Shown here one piece after another: positions 26,920-35,587 of a stretch of DNA of 49,701 nucleotides (positions are counted from its first letter, which is position 1; every line of letters starts with the position of its first letter). Below the pieces are notes generated by a model. It searched no databases, was not told where the DNA came from, and saw only the letters and a list, made by a program, of their open reading frames with translations. Origin of the DNA: a virus; the IMG/VR virus record IMGVR_UViG_3300027631_001302, positions 1-49,701 of that record. One strand, written 5' to 3'. Position numbers and translations under genes: made by a program.

Positions 26920-27973
26920 CAAACTCCTCCTGTGATATATGATTAGCTTTTGGTACTGACTTTTTGCCACAACTTACTGAGCAAGTTAATAACTTTGGAT
27001 TTACTGTATCATTAAAGTTATTTTGCCAACTAGCGGCTAAATCTTGTTGATACCATTGATTGTTCATTATTTCAGTTAATGAATGAGCGTGTAAATCGTT
27101 AAAGTCATTGCCGTGAATATCATAAACGTTTTTAAAAAATTGTTGTGCCTTTGCAGTAAAGTTTACTATTTCTAAATTAGACATAAAGCAACAAGGAAAT
27201 ATCCTTCCTTGGAAATTCATAAATATCATTCCTTCATTGCTGTAATGACAAGTAATGACTTCATCTTTTTCGGCAGCATATCCTGATTCAAAAATAGGTA
27301 TTTGTCTAAACTTAGAAGGTGTTTTTTTATCGCGTAACCTTTTAATTTCGATGGTGCTTAAATCAGAACTATAAGTTCTGTCTCTTCTAACTATAATTTT
27401 TTTAAATCCCATTTCTTTAGCAATACGTGTGCAAGCTTCGACTTCGTGTTCATTCCACGGAAATTGAAGCATTTGCCAAATTGCTAGGCCACCGTAATCA
27501 ATAAAAACTTGTGCGTGTTCCATGATTTTCTTATAGTCAAGATCTCCCCTATACAATCTGTGACTTTTTTCTAAGCCGTCTATGCTAAAACGAATTTCAT
27601 GTCTTTCAAATTTTGATAATGCTTCTGCTAAATCTATGTAAAAGAATTCATTACGAACAGCGGCGTTAGTATGTATTCTTACAAAGAAGTTAGTTCTTTT
27701 GGCACTGAATAAATTTAATATTTCTATAAATTTCGGATGGGCTAGTGGTTCATCAATAGTTCCGCAAAATTCAAGTTCATAAACATCATCAAATGCAGGA
27801 TCATCTATCAACGATTGTATAACATCTAAACTAATAAACGTAGATTCTGAAGTTGCAAGATCATATCTTGGAGTTAATGTCACTGGATCGCTACGTCTGC
27901 AACCAATGCAACTAGCATTACAGAAATTACTAAGTTCGAATTGAACTTTTTTTATTTTTTCTAAATATTTCAC
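26912..27973 (-). CDS. SPASM-type radical SAM protein (3)
   Basis: This 353-residue protein has the radical SAM motif at C18, C22, C25 (FCNASCIGC). The GGEP position reads CGTIDEP. C-terminal cysteines in CHYSN, FPCCFMSN and TCSVSCGKK match the SPASM-type region of its three sisters. The central segment is QFPWNEHEVEACTRIA (versus xxHNEHQ in the others), making this the most diverged of the four. The barrel start RFSIDGLEKSHRLYRG follows the group consensus. Its start overlaps the stop of the methyltransferase gene by ATGA. Confidence 0.91.
   Translation of the reverse strand: MKYLEKIKKVQFELSNFCNASCIGCRRSDPVTLTPRYDLATSESTFISLDVIQSLIDDPAFDDVYELEFCGTIDEPLAHPKFIEILNLFSAKRTNFFVRIHTNAAVRNEFFYIDLAEALSKFERHEIRFSIDGLEKSHRLYRGDLDYKKIMEHAQVFIDYGGLAIWQMLQFPWNEHEVEACTRIAKEMGFKKIIVRRDRTYSSDLSTIEIKRLRDKKTPSKFRQIPIFESGYAAEKDEVITCHYSNEGMIFMNFQGRIFPCCFMSNLEIVNFTAKAQQFFKNVYDIHGNDFNDLHAHSLTEIMNNQWYQQDLAASWQNNFNDTVNPKLLTCSVSCGKKSVPKANHISQEEFDV
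26924..26930 (-). promoter_or_regulatory. strong ribosome binding site fixing the start at 26919
   Basis: GGAGGAG on the - strand is separated from the ATG at 26919 by TTTG. It overlaps the end of the upstream coding sequence. It is the best Shine-Dalgarno match I saw in the leftward block, where most starts rely on overlap with the preceding stop. Confidence 0.75.
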
Positions 27974-28773
27974 GACATACTTCCTATACTTTGTATTGGT
28001 ATATAATCTAAATTAAAAATTGATTCTTTTTCTCCTAAACGCAAAATACTAGTATCAAAGGCAGAGCTATTTGCAATTTTTGTTGTTAACTCTGTTGCAC
28101 GTTCTTTCGTTTTAGCAAAAAATGCTTTACGTTTACCCCATATAACTGGAAATAATTTGCCTTCTTGAATTGCTAGTATAGTTGAATAAATTCGACCGAT
28201 ATGCTCAGAATCCCAATCATCTATAACAATAATTCCATTGTCATTGAGTTTTGGAATTATTGTATTTAAAATTTCGATACATTCTTTAGATCCGAAACCA
28301 AAATCTTGGAATATGATATCATAGCCTGTGCCCACTGTATTAAAACTTGTGTGCCAGGTTAGATCCAAATTCTTATTAGTTAATTTTAATGCTCTGCGTT
28401 TAATCCAAGCTGTTACTTGTTCGGCTGTGGTAATTATTTTTAATTCGTTATATTCTTCATAATTACAAAATTTTCTCAGAGGAGAATTACCGGTGATCCT
28501 TGGATTATTTAAATAAGGTCCTAGTTCTTCAATATCGTCGACTGTATCAAATTTAACAGTTTTACCTTGATCCTGTAAATATTCATTAATTGTAATTAAA
28601 CTGCCGCCAATGTACGTACCCAATTCTAGAAACTTTCCTTGTTCGGGAAAATAGTCTAATAGAATTGTAAAATATAAAATATCACAGGGATTTGATAACA
28701 TTCCGTAAATGTCTTCAATCTTATTTATTTTACCGCTATTGTTCCCGGTGTAATCATCTTTAGTTAGTGCCAT
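27970..28773 (-). CDS. class I SAM-dependent methyltransferase-like protein
   Basis: The protein has 267 residues. Residues 48-58 (FLELGTYIGGS) are motif I of Rossmann-fold methyltransferases, E/DxGxxxGxS, of the kind found in Methyltransf_24-like and sugar O-methyltransferases. A following acidic strand end (FDTVDD), a YDIIFQDFGFG motif-IV-like segment and GIIVIDDWDSEH fit the fold; the last, with its paired aspartates, resembles the metal-dependent O-methyltransferase pattern. It is the only non-radical methyltransferase visible and sits between two SPASM-type radical SAM genes, so it probably methylates the same product. Substrate unknown. Confidence 0.78.
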   Translation of the reverse strand: MALTKDDYTGNNSGKINKIEDIYGMLSNPCDILYFTILLDYFPEQGKFLELGTYIGGSLITINEYLQDQGKTVKFDTVDDIEELGPYLNNPRITGNSPLRKFCNYEEYNELKIITTAEQVTAWIKRRALKLTNKNLDLTWHTSFNTVGTGYDIIFQDFGFGSKECIEILNTIIPKLNDNGIIVIDDWDSEHIGRIYSTILAIQEGKLFPVIWGKRKAFFAKTKERATELTTKIANSSAFDTSILRLGEKESIFNLDYIPIQSIGSMS

Positions 28774-28775
28774 AA

Positions 28776-29945
28776 TTATTTAAATTGCTCGTCAAATGCG
28801 CTGAACTTTGTGCCACATATTTTAGCACACATAGCATTTTTACCTTCAGCACAACTAGGTTTGGTCCATGATTCAGGAATAATCTTTTGGAAGAAGTCGC
28901 CGGAAACTATTTCTTCAACGCTGTGATATTTAGCGTTTAAGTTCTCCACTCCTACTTGATTAATGTAAGTCCAGATTTGAGCACCTTGCGGAGTGTAATA
29001 CCAAACATACATCTGTCCCGCTGTCCAACAACACGGCTGTAACACGCCTTCGGCAGTTACATATAAATTCTTTTCTTTGGCTACTTTACAATCAATTACC
29101 GCAGTATCCCAAACTGGTTCCATGGGTTTTTTATTAGCAGGATCCAAGCTAAATCGTTGCGGACCTTGTAGCTGTGATAAGTTATCTACTTTTAAAATAT
29201 TATCTACTGTAACAACATTCTTAATACTGCCAAAGTCTTTGATCTTATCTAATACAGCATTGCGATATTTTGGATTAACTGGAGGTTGCAATAAAGTAGT
29301 TTGATCCTTGCGGCTTTGGCTTTGATGTTCTTCTTTGACTACACCACGTGTATTGCTAAAGAAACGTGCAGACTTTTTGTATTGAAACTTTTCAAAACCC
29401 ATTTGCTTACTTAGTTCTTCAGCTTCTTCAACTTGATGTTCATTGTGTGCAAATACAATAAAGTCCCAACGTGCTCTGCCGCCTGCTTCAATGAATGCTT
29501 TAATGTTTTCCATAATCTTATCCCAGACTGTACCTTGTCTGTATAAGTTATTAGTATCGTGTAAACCATCTAAGCCAAAGATAACATAACCTTTGCGGCC
29601 TATGGTACGTGCTAGTTCTGCCCACCATTCTGGCTTTTTCATACTGCCATTGGTATGCATACTTAAAAAGATGTCTTTGTTGTTTTCTCTAAAGTATTTG
29701 AATGCTTCTAATGTATCTTTAGCTACAGCAGGGTCGCCATAGTTACCGCACATATAGATTCTTTTTAATTGTTGAACAAAGCTAGTAGGAAATATACGTT
29801 CGATATCTTCTATGTATAGTTCTTTATTTTGTAAGTAAGGATTTACTTCGCCGCCATTTAAATTGCGAGCGCACATAGGACAGCTAGCATTACAGGCTTC
29901 TGTCATTTCTAAATGAACTACTTCTAAATCTTTATAATTATACAC
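28776..29945 (-). CDS. SPASM-type radical SAM protein (4)
   Basis: The protein has 389 residues with the radical SAM motif C18, C22, C25 (ACNASCPMC) and CGNYGDP in place of GGEP. The segment VFAHNEHQVEEAEELSKQMGF is the clearest version of the HNEHQ signature of this subgroup. C-terminal cysteines in IDCKVAK, QPCCWT, PSCAEGKNAMC and AKICGTK form a SPASM-type set. A ~60-residue insert around residues 200-260, rich in Lys, Asn and Val, is not found in the shorter sisters. It is the first radical SAM gene of the core in transcription order and overlaps the upstream glycosyltransferase-like gene by eight bases. Confidence 0.92.
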   Translation of the reverse strand: MYNYKDLEVVHLEMTEACNASCPMCARNLNGGEVNPYLQNKELYIEDIERIFPTSFVQQLKRIYMCGNYGDPAVAKDTLEAFKYFRENNKDIFLSMHTNGSMKKPEWWAELARTIGRKGYVIFGLDGLHDTNNLYRQGTVWDKIMENIKAFIEAGGRARWDFIVFAHNEHQVEEAEELSKQMGFEKFQYKKSARFFSNTRGVVKEEHQSQSRKDQTTLLQPPVNPKYRNAVLDKIKDFGSIKNVVTVDNILKVDNLSQLQGPQRFSLDPANKKPMEPVWDTAVIDCKVAKEKNLYVTAEGVLQPCCWTAGQMYVWYYTPQGAQIWTYINQVGVENLNAKYHSVEEIVSGDFFQKIIPESWTKPSCAEGKNAMCAKICGTKFSAFDEQFK

Positions 29946-30600
29946 TGACCCAGGCCTTAAATTTATTTTCTAACCAAGTAAAGTCATTGACATTCATTGC
30001 ATCGCCAGTATAACGACAGCCTTCACGTGCACCTTGTATAGCAAAGTAGCCGTGTCTTGCTTCTATACCAGCTTCGCACCACATTGTTAGTCTATCTTTG
30101 CTTTCTTGATCATTGTTATTTTTATTTAATCCAGCACTCAGTTTAACTGCTTCTCTAAATGCTGTTCGCCAAGTAGCATAGGGATTATAGTTAAATCTAT
30201 GTTGACTGGCAAGTATATCAATTTTAAGATAATGATCAGCAAGTGTAGTAGTCATATCAGGGCGTTCTAAACGTTCTGCTCCAAAGCAATCTTTGCTAAA
30301 CAATTTAATTCCACCGTGACCATATACTAGCCCGTTGACAGGATTCTTAGCTCTAAATACTGCTACACTTTTTGGTTTTAGTTCAATCTTTTTATCAAAG
30401 TTAAAACTATCAACAATCCAGCAATCAGCATCTACTACATAGAATCTATCTTCTTCACATATATCTGCAATATGCTTGTGGCTTTCAAAGATATTACCCA
30501 CTGCGGCAACTTTAACTGCGGCTGTAGTTTTAGTTTGTAAACGTTGCCAATTCTCTTCTAAATTATCTTCGTCTGTATGTAAAAAGTAAACTGGTATCAT
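29938..30600 (-). CDS. glycosyltransferase-like protein, DxD type (1)
   Basis: The ATG at 30600, one base after the upstream stop, gives 220 residues; a TTG nine codons earlier is less likely. It starts with IPVYFLHTDEDN, followed by a helix and VVDADCW, whose D57-x-D59 looks like the metal-binding DxD of GT-A glycosyltransferases. Conserved downstream segments are NGLVYGHGGIKLF (about 95-107) and WRTAFREAVKLS. The same three landmarks occur in the next two genes, 30602 and the C terminus of 31575, so they are one family. No membrane segment. It probably transfers a sugar in the cytoplasm; donor and acceptor are unknown. Confidence 0.7.
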   Translation of the reverse strand: MIPVYFLHTDEDNLEENWQRLQTKTTAAVKVAAVGNIFESHKHIADICEEDRFYVVDADCWIVDSFNFDKKIELKPKSVAVFRAKNPVNGLVYGHGGIKLFSKDCFGAERLERPDMTTTLADHYLKIDILASQHRFNYNPYATWRTAFREAVKLSAGLNKNNNDQESKDRLTMWCEAGIEARHGYFAIQGAREGCRYTGDAMNVNDFTWLENKFKAWVSV

Positions 30601-30601
30601 A

Positions 30602-31603
30602 TTAATATTTAGGTAATGTAAAGCCAAACAATGGCAATGCGCTGTGATTCAGCATAGCTGGCCAACCAAAGTTCTTTGGAGGATTAATGTTAACGTGTTT
30701 GAACCACAGACTTTGTTCTGCTGTTAGTTCTACTAATGGAATGTTTAATTCTTTGGCCAATGCTTCTCTAACTCTGTTACTATCTTCGTTGGGATCTTTT
30801 GTAAGTTCTTCGATGTCTTTCCAGTAAGCATTAAACCAATCGTAATCAGAGATAACACTTTGATCAAAGTTATTAATGTATAAGTTATACGCACCTAAAC
30901 GTGCGCCATAAATTGCCCAGTCACCATGGTCAACATCGCGGCCAACAGTCATCCAAGTTAGCCAACGTGCATAGTTGCCTGGATACATTTTGTGATTAAA
31001 TTCATCTACTTTAACTTTATGTCCTTGGTCAAGTCCCATTTTAACACCTTCGCGGAAGCCTGCTCTAAATGCTTGATAAGGAGTGGCATTGTTCATAACT
31101 GTGCCGTAGGTGTTATTCATTTGCTTGTAGTTTTCAAAGTCCCAGCAAAAGTCTACATTGTTATTGTCATCGTCTTTGTCTGCGGCTTCGTGTGTCTTCA
31201 TTGTTTTAACATAAGGAGCATACCATAGTTTAATGCCGCCATTGCCGTAGACCAAACCGTTGACAATGTTACGACTGCTCCAAGAGAATGTACTAGTTAA
31301 ATCTGCCTTTTCTACTTCTAGTTGTTGTTTCCATATAGCAGGATTAACTTGACAGTCAGCATCTACTGTAAAGAATCTATCATTGACTGCAAATTCTGCA
31401 CAGGCTTTATGTGCGGCATCAAAGCCTTTAACTCCGTGTACACGTTTAACCAAGTCTTTGTTAGGATGTCCAGCTTTGAGTAATTCAAAGTTGTCATCGG
31501 CATTAGGCTCGTCAAAGCTAAGGAATACTACAGGTATATCTCTAAGTTTAAGAGTAGTATTAGATTTGTTGCTATTAATGTTTATAGAATTTATCAAACT
31601 CAT
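30602..31603 (-). CDS. glycosyltransferase-like protein, DxD type (2)
   Basis: This 333-residue protein starts with an Asn/Ser-rich lead, then IPVVFLSFDEPNADDN (residues ~23-38), TVDADC with D81-x-D83, NGLVYGNGGIKLW and FRAGFREGVKMG. It has the same core as the 29938 protein plus a ~90-residue C-terminal extension (from about residue 240) rich in Asn, Trp and Pro. An acidic insert, DKDDDNNN, follows the GGIKLW segment. The start overlaps the upstream gene by 29 bases, with a GGATG four bases ahead. It is probably a GT-A-like sugar transferase. Confidence 0.7.
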   Translation of the reverse strand: MSLINSININSNKSNTTLKLRDIPVVFLSFDEPNADDNFELLKAGHPNKDLVKRVHGVKGFDAAHKACAEFAVNDRFFTVDADCQVNPAIWKQQLEVEKADLTSTFSWSSRNIVNGLVYGNGGIKLWYAPYVKTMKTHEAADKDDDNNNVDFCWDFENYKQMNNTYGTVMNNATPYQAFRAGFREGVKMGLDQGHKVKVDEFNHKMYPGNYARWLTWMTVGRDVDHGDWAIYGARLGAYNLYINNFDQSVISDYDWFNAYWKDIEELTKDPNEDSNRVREALAKELNIPLVELTAEQSLWFKHVNINPPKNFGWPAMLNHSALPLFGFTLPKY

Positions 31604-34118
31604 TTTTCATCCATTCGTAATTATTAATTAATTTCAGTGCTTCTAGATTATCGTAGTTTTCAGCACCATATTGTTTTCCTAACTCTGCTCCGTGTAAAGC
31701 ATATTCACCATATTGTCTGTCTGAGCCTTTGGTGGTCCAAACATCTAAACGTTGTTCTGTTTCAGCATTAAATTCAGCTTGTAAGCTAGAACTTAGTTTA
31801 GCACATTCACGGAAAGCACTACGCCAAGTTCCAAAAGCATCTGTGTTAAAGCCTGTTACATTACTTACTTTGTCGTGGAACTTTAGTTTACCTAATCCTG
31901 TGGTCAAGTCAACACGCCAAGTAGTAGCTTCTAGTAGCATATTGCGAGGGAATAGTTTAACACCACCATAGCCGTATTCTAAATCGTTGATAGGATTTAA
32001 ACTGGTCCACAGGTGTACGCAATCCATATCGAATACATTTGGCTTATAGTCAAACTTCCAGCTATCGATAATTTCGGCATCGCCGTCAACTACATAGAAC
32101 ATATCTGTTGTAGCAACTTCAGCGGCACGTTTGTGTGCTTCAAAAATACCTTTAACGTTTTTAACACGTTTAGCATCTGGGAATACTTCTAACAATCGAT
32201 ACCAGTTAGCTTCTGCATTAGGTTCGTTGTAGCTAATAAACACAACATCAAAGTCACTGAACATAACGCCAATCTTGCCAACTTCTTTTACACCAAGACT
32301 AGCTGTGTTAGGAAGAATCTTAGCTGCCCAAATTTCTTCTTTGTCGCTGTGTAAGTTACTGTCTAACATCCAAACGTGTTCATAGCTTAAATCGTAGTAA
32401 GGAATATGATCATTGATATAGTAATCAAGTTTAGGCAGATCTGGGTTAAGAATGATTCGTGGACTAGCGGTACCCATATCTTTAAGTCCAGGTTCTGGTT
32501 CGTTGGTATTAATCTTAATGGCCCAAATGTTATCATCTGTGGGATTAAATCTAGAATCTAAATACCAAACTAAATCGTTTTTCAATTCATAGTAAGGAAC
32601 TGTGTCTGCAAATTCAAAGTCAACATCAGGGATAGCAGGGTTGCGAATTATCTTAGGACCAACATAGCCCATATCTTTAACACCTAGCGTGTATCTCGGT
32701 GAAGTTCTAAATGCCCAAACTTTTTCTTCTAACGGATTAAATTTAGGATCCAAATACCAAATATGTTCGTAGCCTAGATCTTGATAAGGTGTATTAGCTT
32801 CAAAGTCGAAGTCTACTAAAGGAATATCTGTATTTCTAGTAAGTCTAGGTCTAGTCAAGCCCATGTCTTTAACGCCAATAGGATTAGCTGGGACAATACG
32901 TTTAACCCAAATGTTTTCACTATCGTAATTAAATTTAGGATCTAAATACCAAACAAGTTCGTAGTCAAAGTCGATATAAGTTGCTAGAGTATCAAACTCT
33001 AAATCTACACTAGGAATATCTTTGTTATATTCCACACGTGGGCCAACATAGCCCATATCTTTAACGCCAGATTCTGGGTCTAGGCTGTTAATGCGATATG
33101 CCCATACCTTATCGTTATTGAGACTAAATTCAGGATCTAAATACCATTCTAAATTATATGTTAGTTCGTAGTATGGAACAACTTTGCTGGGATTAAATTC
33201 TAATTCCGGAATATCTGGATTGTGTTCTATTTCAGGACTAACATAGCCCATGTTCTTAACACCACGAACATCTGATGTAGATAGTTTTACTGCCCATACA
33301 TCATCTTCAAAAGGATTAAACTTAGGATCTAAATACCAAACGTGTTCATAGACTAAGTCTAGAAAAGATACATTAATATCTAAATCATACTTAATATTAG
33401 GAATGTCTGGATTAAATTCTAGCTTGGGTTCAACGTCGGGGATTATAGAACCCATGTCTTTAAAACCCAGCGAATAGTCTGGAATAAACTTAGCAATCCA
33501 TATCTTATCGCTGAGTGTGCTATCATCTAAACACCATACTAAATCGTAGGCAAAGTCGTGATGATGATAAGGCAAATCAACATTAATACTATATTCTATT
33601 TTAGGTAAGTCTGGGTTAAAGTAAAACACAGGCTTTAGATAGCCCATGTCTTTGCTGCCGGTCATTAACAAATCTCTAGCACGGATTTTAGCAATCCATA
33701 CTTTTTCATCTATAGAATTAAACTCAGGATCGACATACCATACGTGTTCTGCGCCAGCATCTTCGATGTTAATTTTATAATCAAGAACTTTATTTTTTAA
33801 TGCGGCATTGATATATTTTACTTCAGGATTGAACTCTACTAGTTTTTCTATTTCGAGTTCACAGGGAATAAAATCCCATCCATAAGTCCAGTTAGCTTTA
33901 AACTTTTTAACTAACCATAAGTTGTCAATGCTCCATACGATACACTTATCGCTGGATACTGAGTCAACATCTATATAATCCAGGATCCACTCGTATTTAG
34001 GATTTACTATTACAAATTCGTCGTGAACTAATCCAAGTGCGTGTAATCTTTGATCAAATGTATCTGGATCTTGTTCCCACGTTACTTTTTCTACAATGCT
34101 TTTGTCTATTTTAATCAT
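31575..34118 (-). CDS. tandem-repeat protein with C-terminal glycosyltransferase-like domain
   Basis: At 847 residues this is the largest protein here. Residues ~50-610 hold about nine tandem repeats of ~65 residues. The key tryptophans (the W of VWYLD) lie at about 62, 127, 195, 261, 325, 390, 454, 518 and 583, a spacing of 64-68. Each unit runs VWYLDPKFN, then a VWAxKI strand, then GVKDMGYVGP, then NPDIP and a Y-rich end. Residues ~622-847 repeat the domain of the two genes downstream: FDVVFISYNEPNA, VVDGD (D678/D680), NDLEYGYGGVKLF, WRSAFRECAKLS. The repeats may bind a polymer, or act as a ruler or scaffold, while the C-terminal domain transfers sugars. The first repeat is degenerate. It overlaps the upstream carbamoyltransferase gene by ATGA. 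Confidence 0.85.
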   Translation of the reverse strand: MIKIDKSIVEKVTWEQDPDTFDQRLHALGLVHDEFVIVNPKYEWILDYIDVDSVSSDKCIVWSIDNLWLVKKFKANWTYGWDFIPCELEIEKLVEFNPEVKYINAALKNKVLDYKINIEDAGAEHVWYVDPEFNSIDEKVWIAKIRARDLLMTGSKDMGYLKPVFYFNPDLPKIEYSINVDLPYHHHDFAYDLVWCLDDSTLSDKIWIAKFIPDYSLGFKDMGSIIPDVEPKLEFNPDIPNIKYDLDINVSFLDLVYEHVWYLDPKFNPFEDDVWAVKLSTSDVRGVKNMGYVSPEIEHNPDIPELEFNPSKVVPYYELTYNLEWYLDPEFSLNNDKVWAYRINSLDPESGVKDMGYVGPRVEYNKDIPSVDLEFDTLATYIDFDYELVWYLDPKFNYDSENIWVKRIVPANPIGVKDMGLTRPRLTRNTDIPLVDFDFEANTPYQDLGYEHIWYLDPKFNPLEEKVWAFRTSPRYTLGVKDMGYVGPKIIRNPAIPDVDFEFADTVPYYELKNDLVWYLDSRFNPTDDNIWAIKINTNEPEPGLKDMGTASPRIILNPDLPKLDYYINDHIPYYDLSYEHVWMLDSNLHSDKEEIWAAKILPNTASLGVKEVGKIGVMFSDFDVVFISYNEPNAEANWYRLLEVFPDAKRVKNVKGIFEAHKRAAEVATTDMFYVVDGDAEIIDSWKFDYKPNVFDMDCVHLWTSLNPINDLEYGYGGVKLFPRNMLLEATTWRVDLTTGLGKLKFHDKVSNVTGFNTDAFGTWRSAFRECAKLSSSLQAEFNAETEQRLDVWTTKGSDRQYGEYALHGAELGKQYGAENYDNLEALKLINNYEWMKNEFDKFYKH
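32289..33971 (-). repeat. nine ~195-base tandem coding repeats
   Basis: The segment encodes the 64-68-residue repeats of the 847-residue protein. DNA-level similarity remains visible: for example GGATCTAAATACCA recurs around 32940, 33136 and 33325, and the KDMG codons recur as CCCATATCTTTAA-like strings. The middle units are the most alike, and those at the N-terminal end (right) are the most diverged. Confidence 0.8.
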
Positions 34119-35587
34119 GTTATAACAGGAACATTATACTTTGCGTAAAATGCTTCTGCGTCTGCTAAGTTATTAACCATTGGCTGACCTTTGATATTCA
34201 AGCTGGTGTTTAGTAGCATTGGGCAACCAGTAAGGCTGTGCCAATCTTCGAGAAGTTTTCTAAATCCAGGACTATCATTCTTGCTAACAGTTTGTACACG
34301 GCTAGTGCCGTCTTTGTGTATTATAGCAGGAAACTGCTCTGGTTGTCTACACTTTGCAACAAATTGCATGAAAGGACTTGCGGTTATGTTTACCGGCATT
34401 TCGAAATATTCGTGTACATATTCTTCCAAGATGGCAGGAGCAAACGGACGGAATTGTTGTCTACGTTTAATAGCATTTACTGTGTCTTTGATTGCTGGTC
34501 CACGTGGATCGGCTAACAAACTTCTATGTCCAAGTGCTCTAGGACCAAACTCTGCCTTACCTGATGCCACACCCACAATCTTATCTTTTGTAAGTACATC
34601 AATAAGTTCATTAACTGGATATGCTGTACCCATGTCTGTGCCAAGATATGCACCTGGCCAATTGACTTGCTCACCGAAGAAAGCCGCAACTGCACCAACA
34701 CTTGATCCAGCATCTCCTGGGTTTGGCATAATCCATACTTTATCCCAGTCGCCGGTTATTTCACTGTTAGCAACACAGTTAAGAGCACATCCGCCCATTA
34801 ATACAATATTCTTACTAGGTAGATTTGCTCTAGCCCATTTACTGATACCTTGCAATAGTTCTGTGTATATTTGTTGTGTTGCGGCAGCCAAGTCAAATGT
34901 ATCTTGTTCCGACAATAGGTCTAAACGCCAATCTGGACAGCCACGATGTAAGTTACGTTTAAACTTGATTTCTGGACCATTGATCACACTAAAGAAATCT
35001 TCGTATATAGCGGCTTTGTACTTGTTAGGATCACCATAAGCTGCCATACCCATTAGAATGTATTCTTCTTCGTTGGGTTTCAATCCAATGCGCTGTGTCA
35101 TCGAACTAAACCAAAGTCCAACACTATCAGGATATCCTTGTGTGTAAACTTTCTTTAAGTCGTTGCCTTGACCCTGCCATACAGTAAGAGTTTCAAATTC
35201 ACCGATGCTGTCAATAACAACTACTGTAGCATCTGAAAAGCCAGAGGTATAATATCCTGCGGCTGCGTGACTTTTATGGTGTTCACCTATAACCAAAGGC
35301 TGTGTTAGATTATACTTGGCAAGATATGATTTAACATCATTCTCTTTAGTTCTATCACCTTGACCAGCTGTGTATTGGCGGGCGGTTTTTAAGTCTGGAT
35401 TTTCATACCAAACGATTAAGTCTGGCAGACCGTATTGTTCAGCATCTTCAATGATACCTGCACAAAGATCTCCGTCGTTTTTAATTCCAGAATATCTTTC
35501 GCTGTGAGCTGCAAATTGTAATTGTTTATCATGCCAAACTGATACGGCAGCATCGTGACTGTTGGCACTAATTCCCCAAATGTTCAT
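34115..35587 (-). CDS. NodU/TobZ-type O-carbamoyltransferase
   Basis: These enzymes make a carbamoyl-adenylate from carbamoyl phosphate and ATP and transfer the carbamoyl group to a hydroxyl, often on a sugar. The 490-residue protein (family typically ~550-600) has the N-terminal GISANSHDAAVSV (H11, D12), the metal-binding-type GEHHKSHAAAGYY (103-107), GGCALNCVANS (265-275) of the Kae1-like domain, and EFGPRALGHRSLLADPR (346-362) plus FRPFAPAILEE of the YrdC-like C-terminal domain. Both halves are present, so it is probably active despite being short. Overlapping neighbours are the repeat protein and the GatZ-like gene. The likely job is carbamoylating a sugar of the glycan assembled by this operon. 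Confidence 0.93.
   Translation of the reverse strand: MNIWGISANSHDAAVSVWHDKQLQFAAHSERYSGIKNDGDLCAGIIEDAEQYGLPDLIVWYENPDLKTARQYTAGQGDRTKENDVKSYLAKYNLTQPLVIGEHHKSHAAAGYYTSGFSDATVVVIDSIGEFETLTVWQGQGNDLKKVYTQGYPDSVGLWFSSMTQRIGLKPNEEEYILMGMAAYGDPNKYKAAIYEDFFSVINGPEIKFKRNLHRGCPDWRLDLLSEQDTFDLAAATQQIYTELLQGISKWARANLPSKNIVLMGGCALNCVANSEITGDWDKVWIMPNPGDAGSSVGAVAAFFGEQVNWPGAYLGTDMGTAYPVNELIDVLTKDKIVGVASGKAEFGPRALGHRSLLADPRGPAIKDTVNAIKRRQQFRPFAPAILEEYVHEYFEMPVNITASPFMQFVAKCRQPEQFPAIIHKDGTSRVQTVSKNDSPGFRKLLEDWHSLTGCPMLLNTSLNIKGQPMVNNLADAEAFYAKYNVPVIT

Noticed and set aside
14481-29945. Radical SAM core as a cofactor (PQQ, mycofactocin-like) or standard RiPP cluster
   Set aside because: No PqqA- or mycofactocin-type precursor, peptidase, transporter or RRE-like small protein is visible.
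32289-33971. Regularly spaced repeats as a CRISPR array
   Set aside because: The repeats are in-frame coding units of ~195 bases without short identical repeats separated by unique spacers.
34191-35039. A 282-codon open frame on the + strand
   Set aside because: It lies wholly antisense to the carbamoyltransferase, whose motifs are intact, and has no recognisable domain or ribosome binding site.
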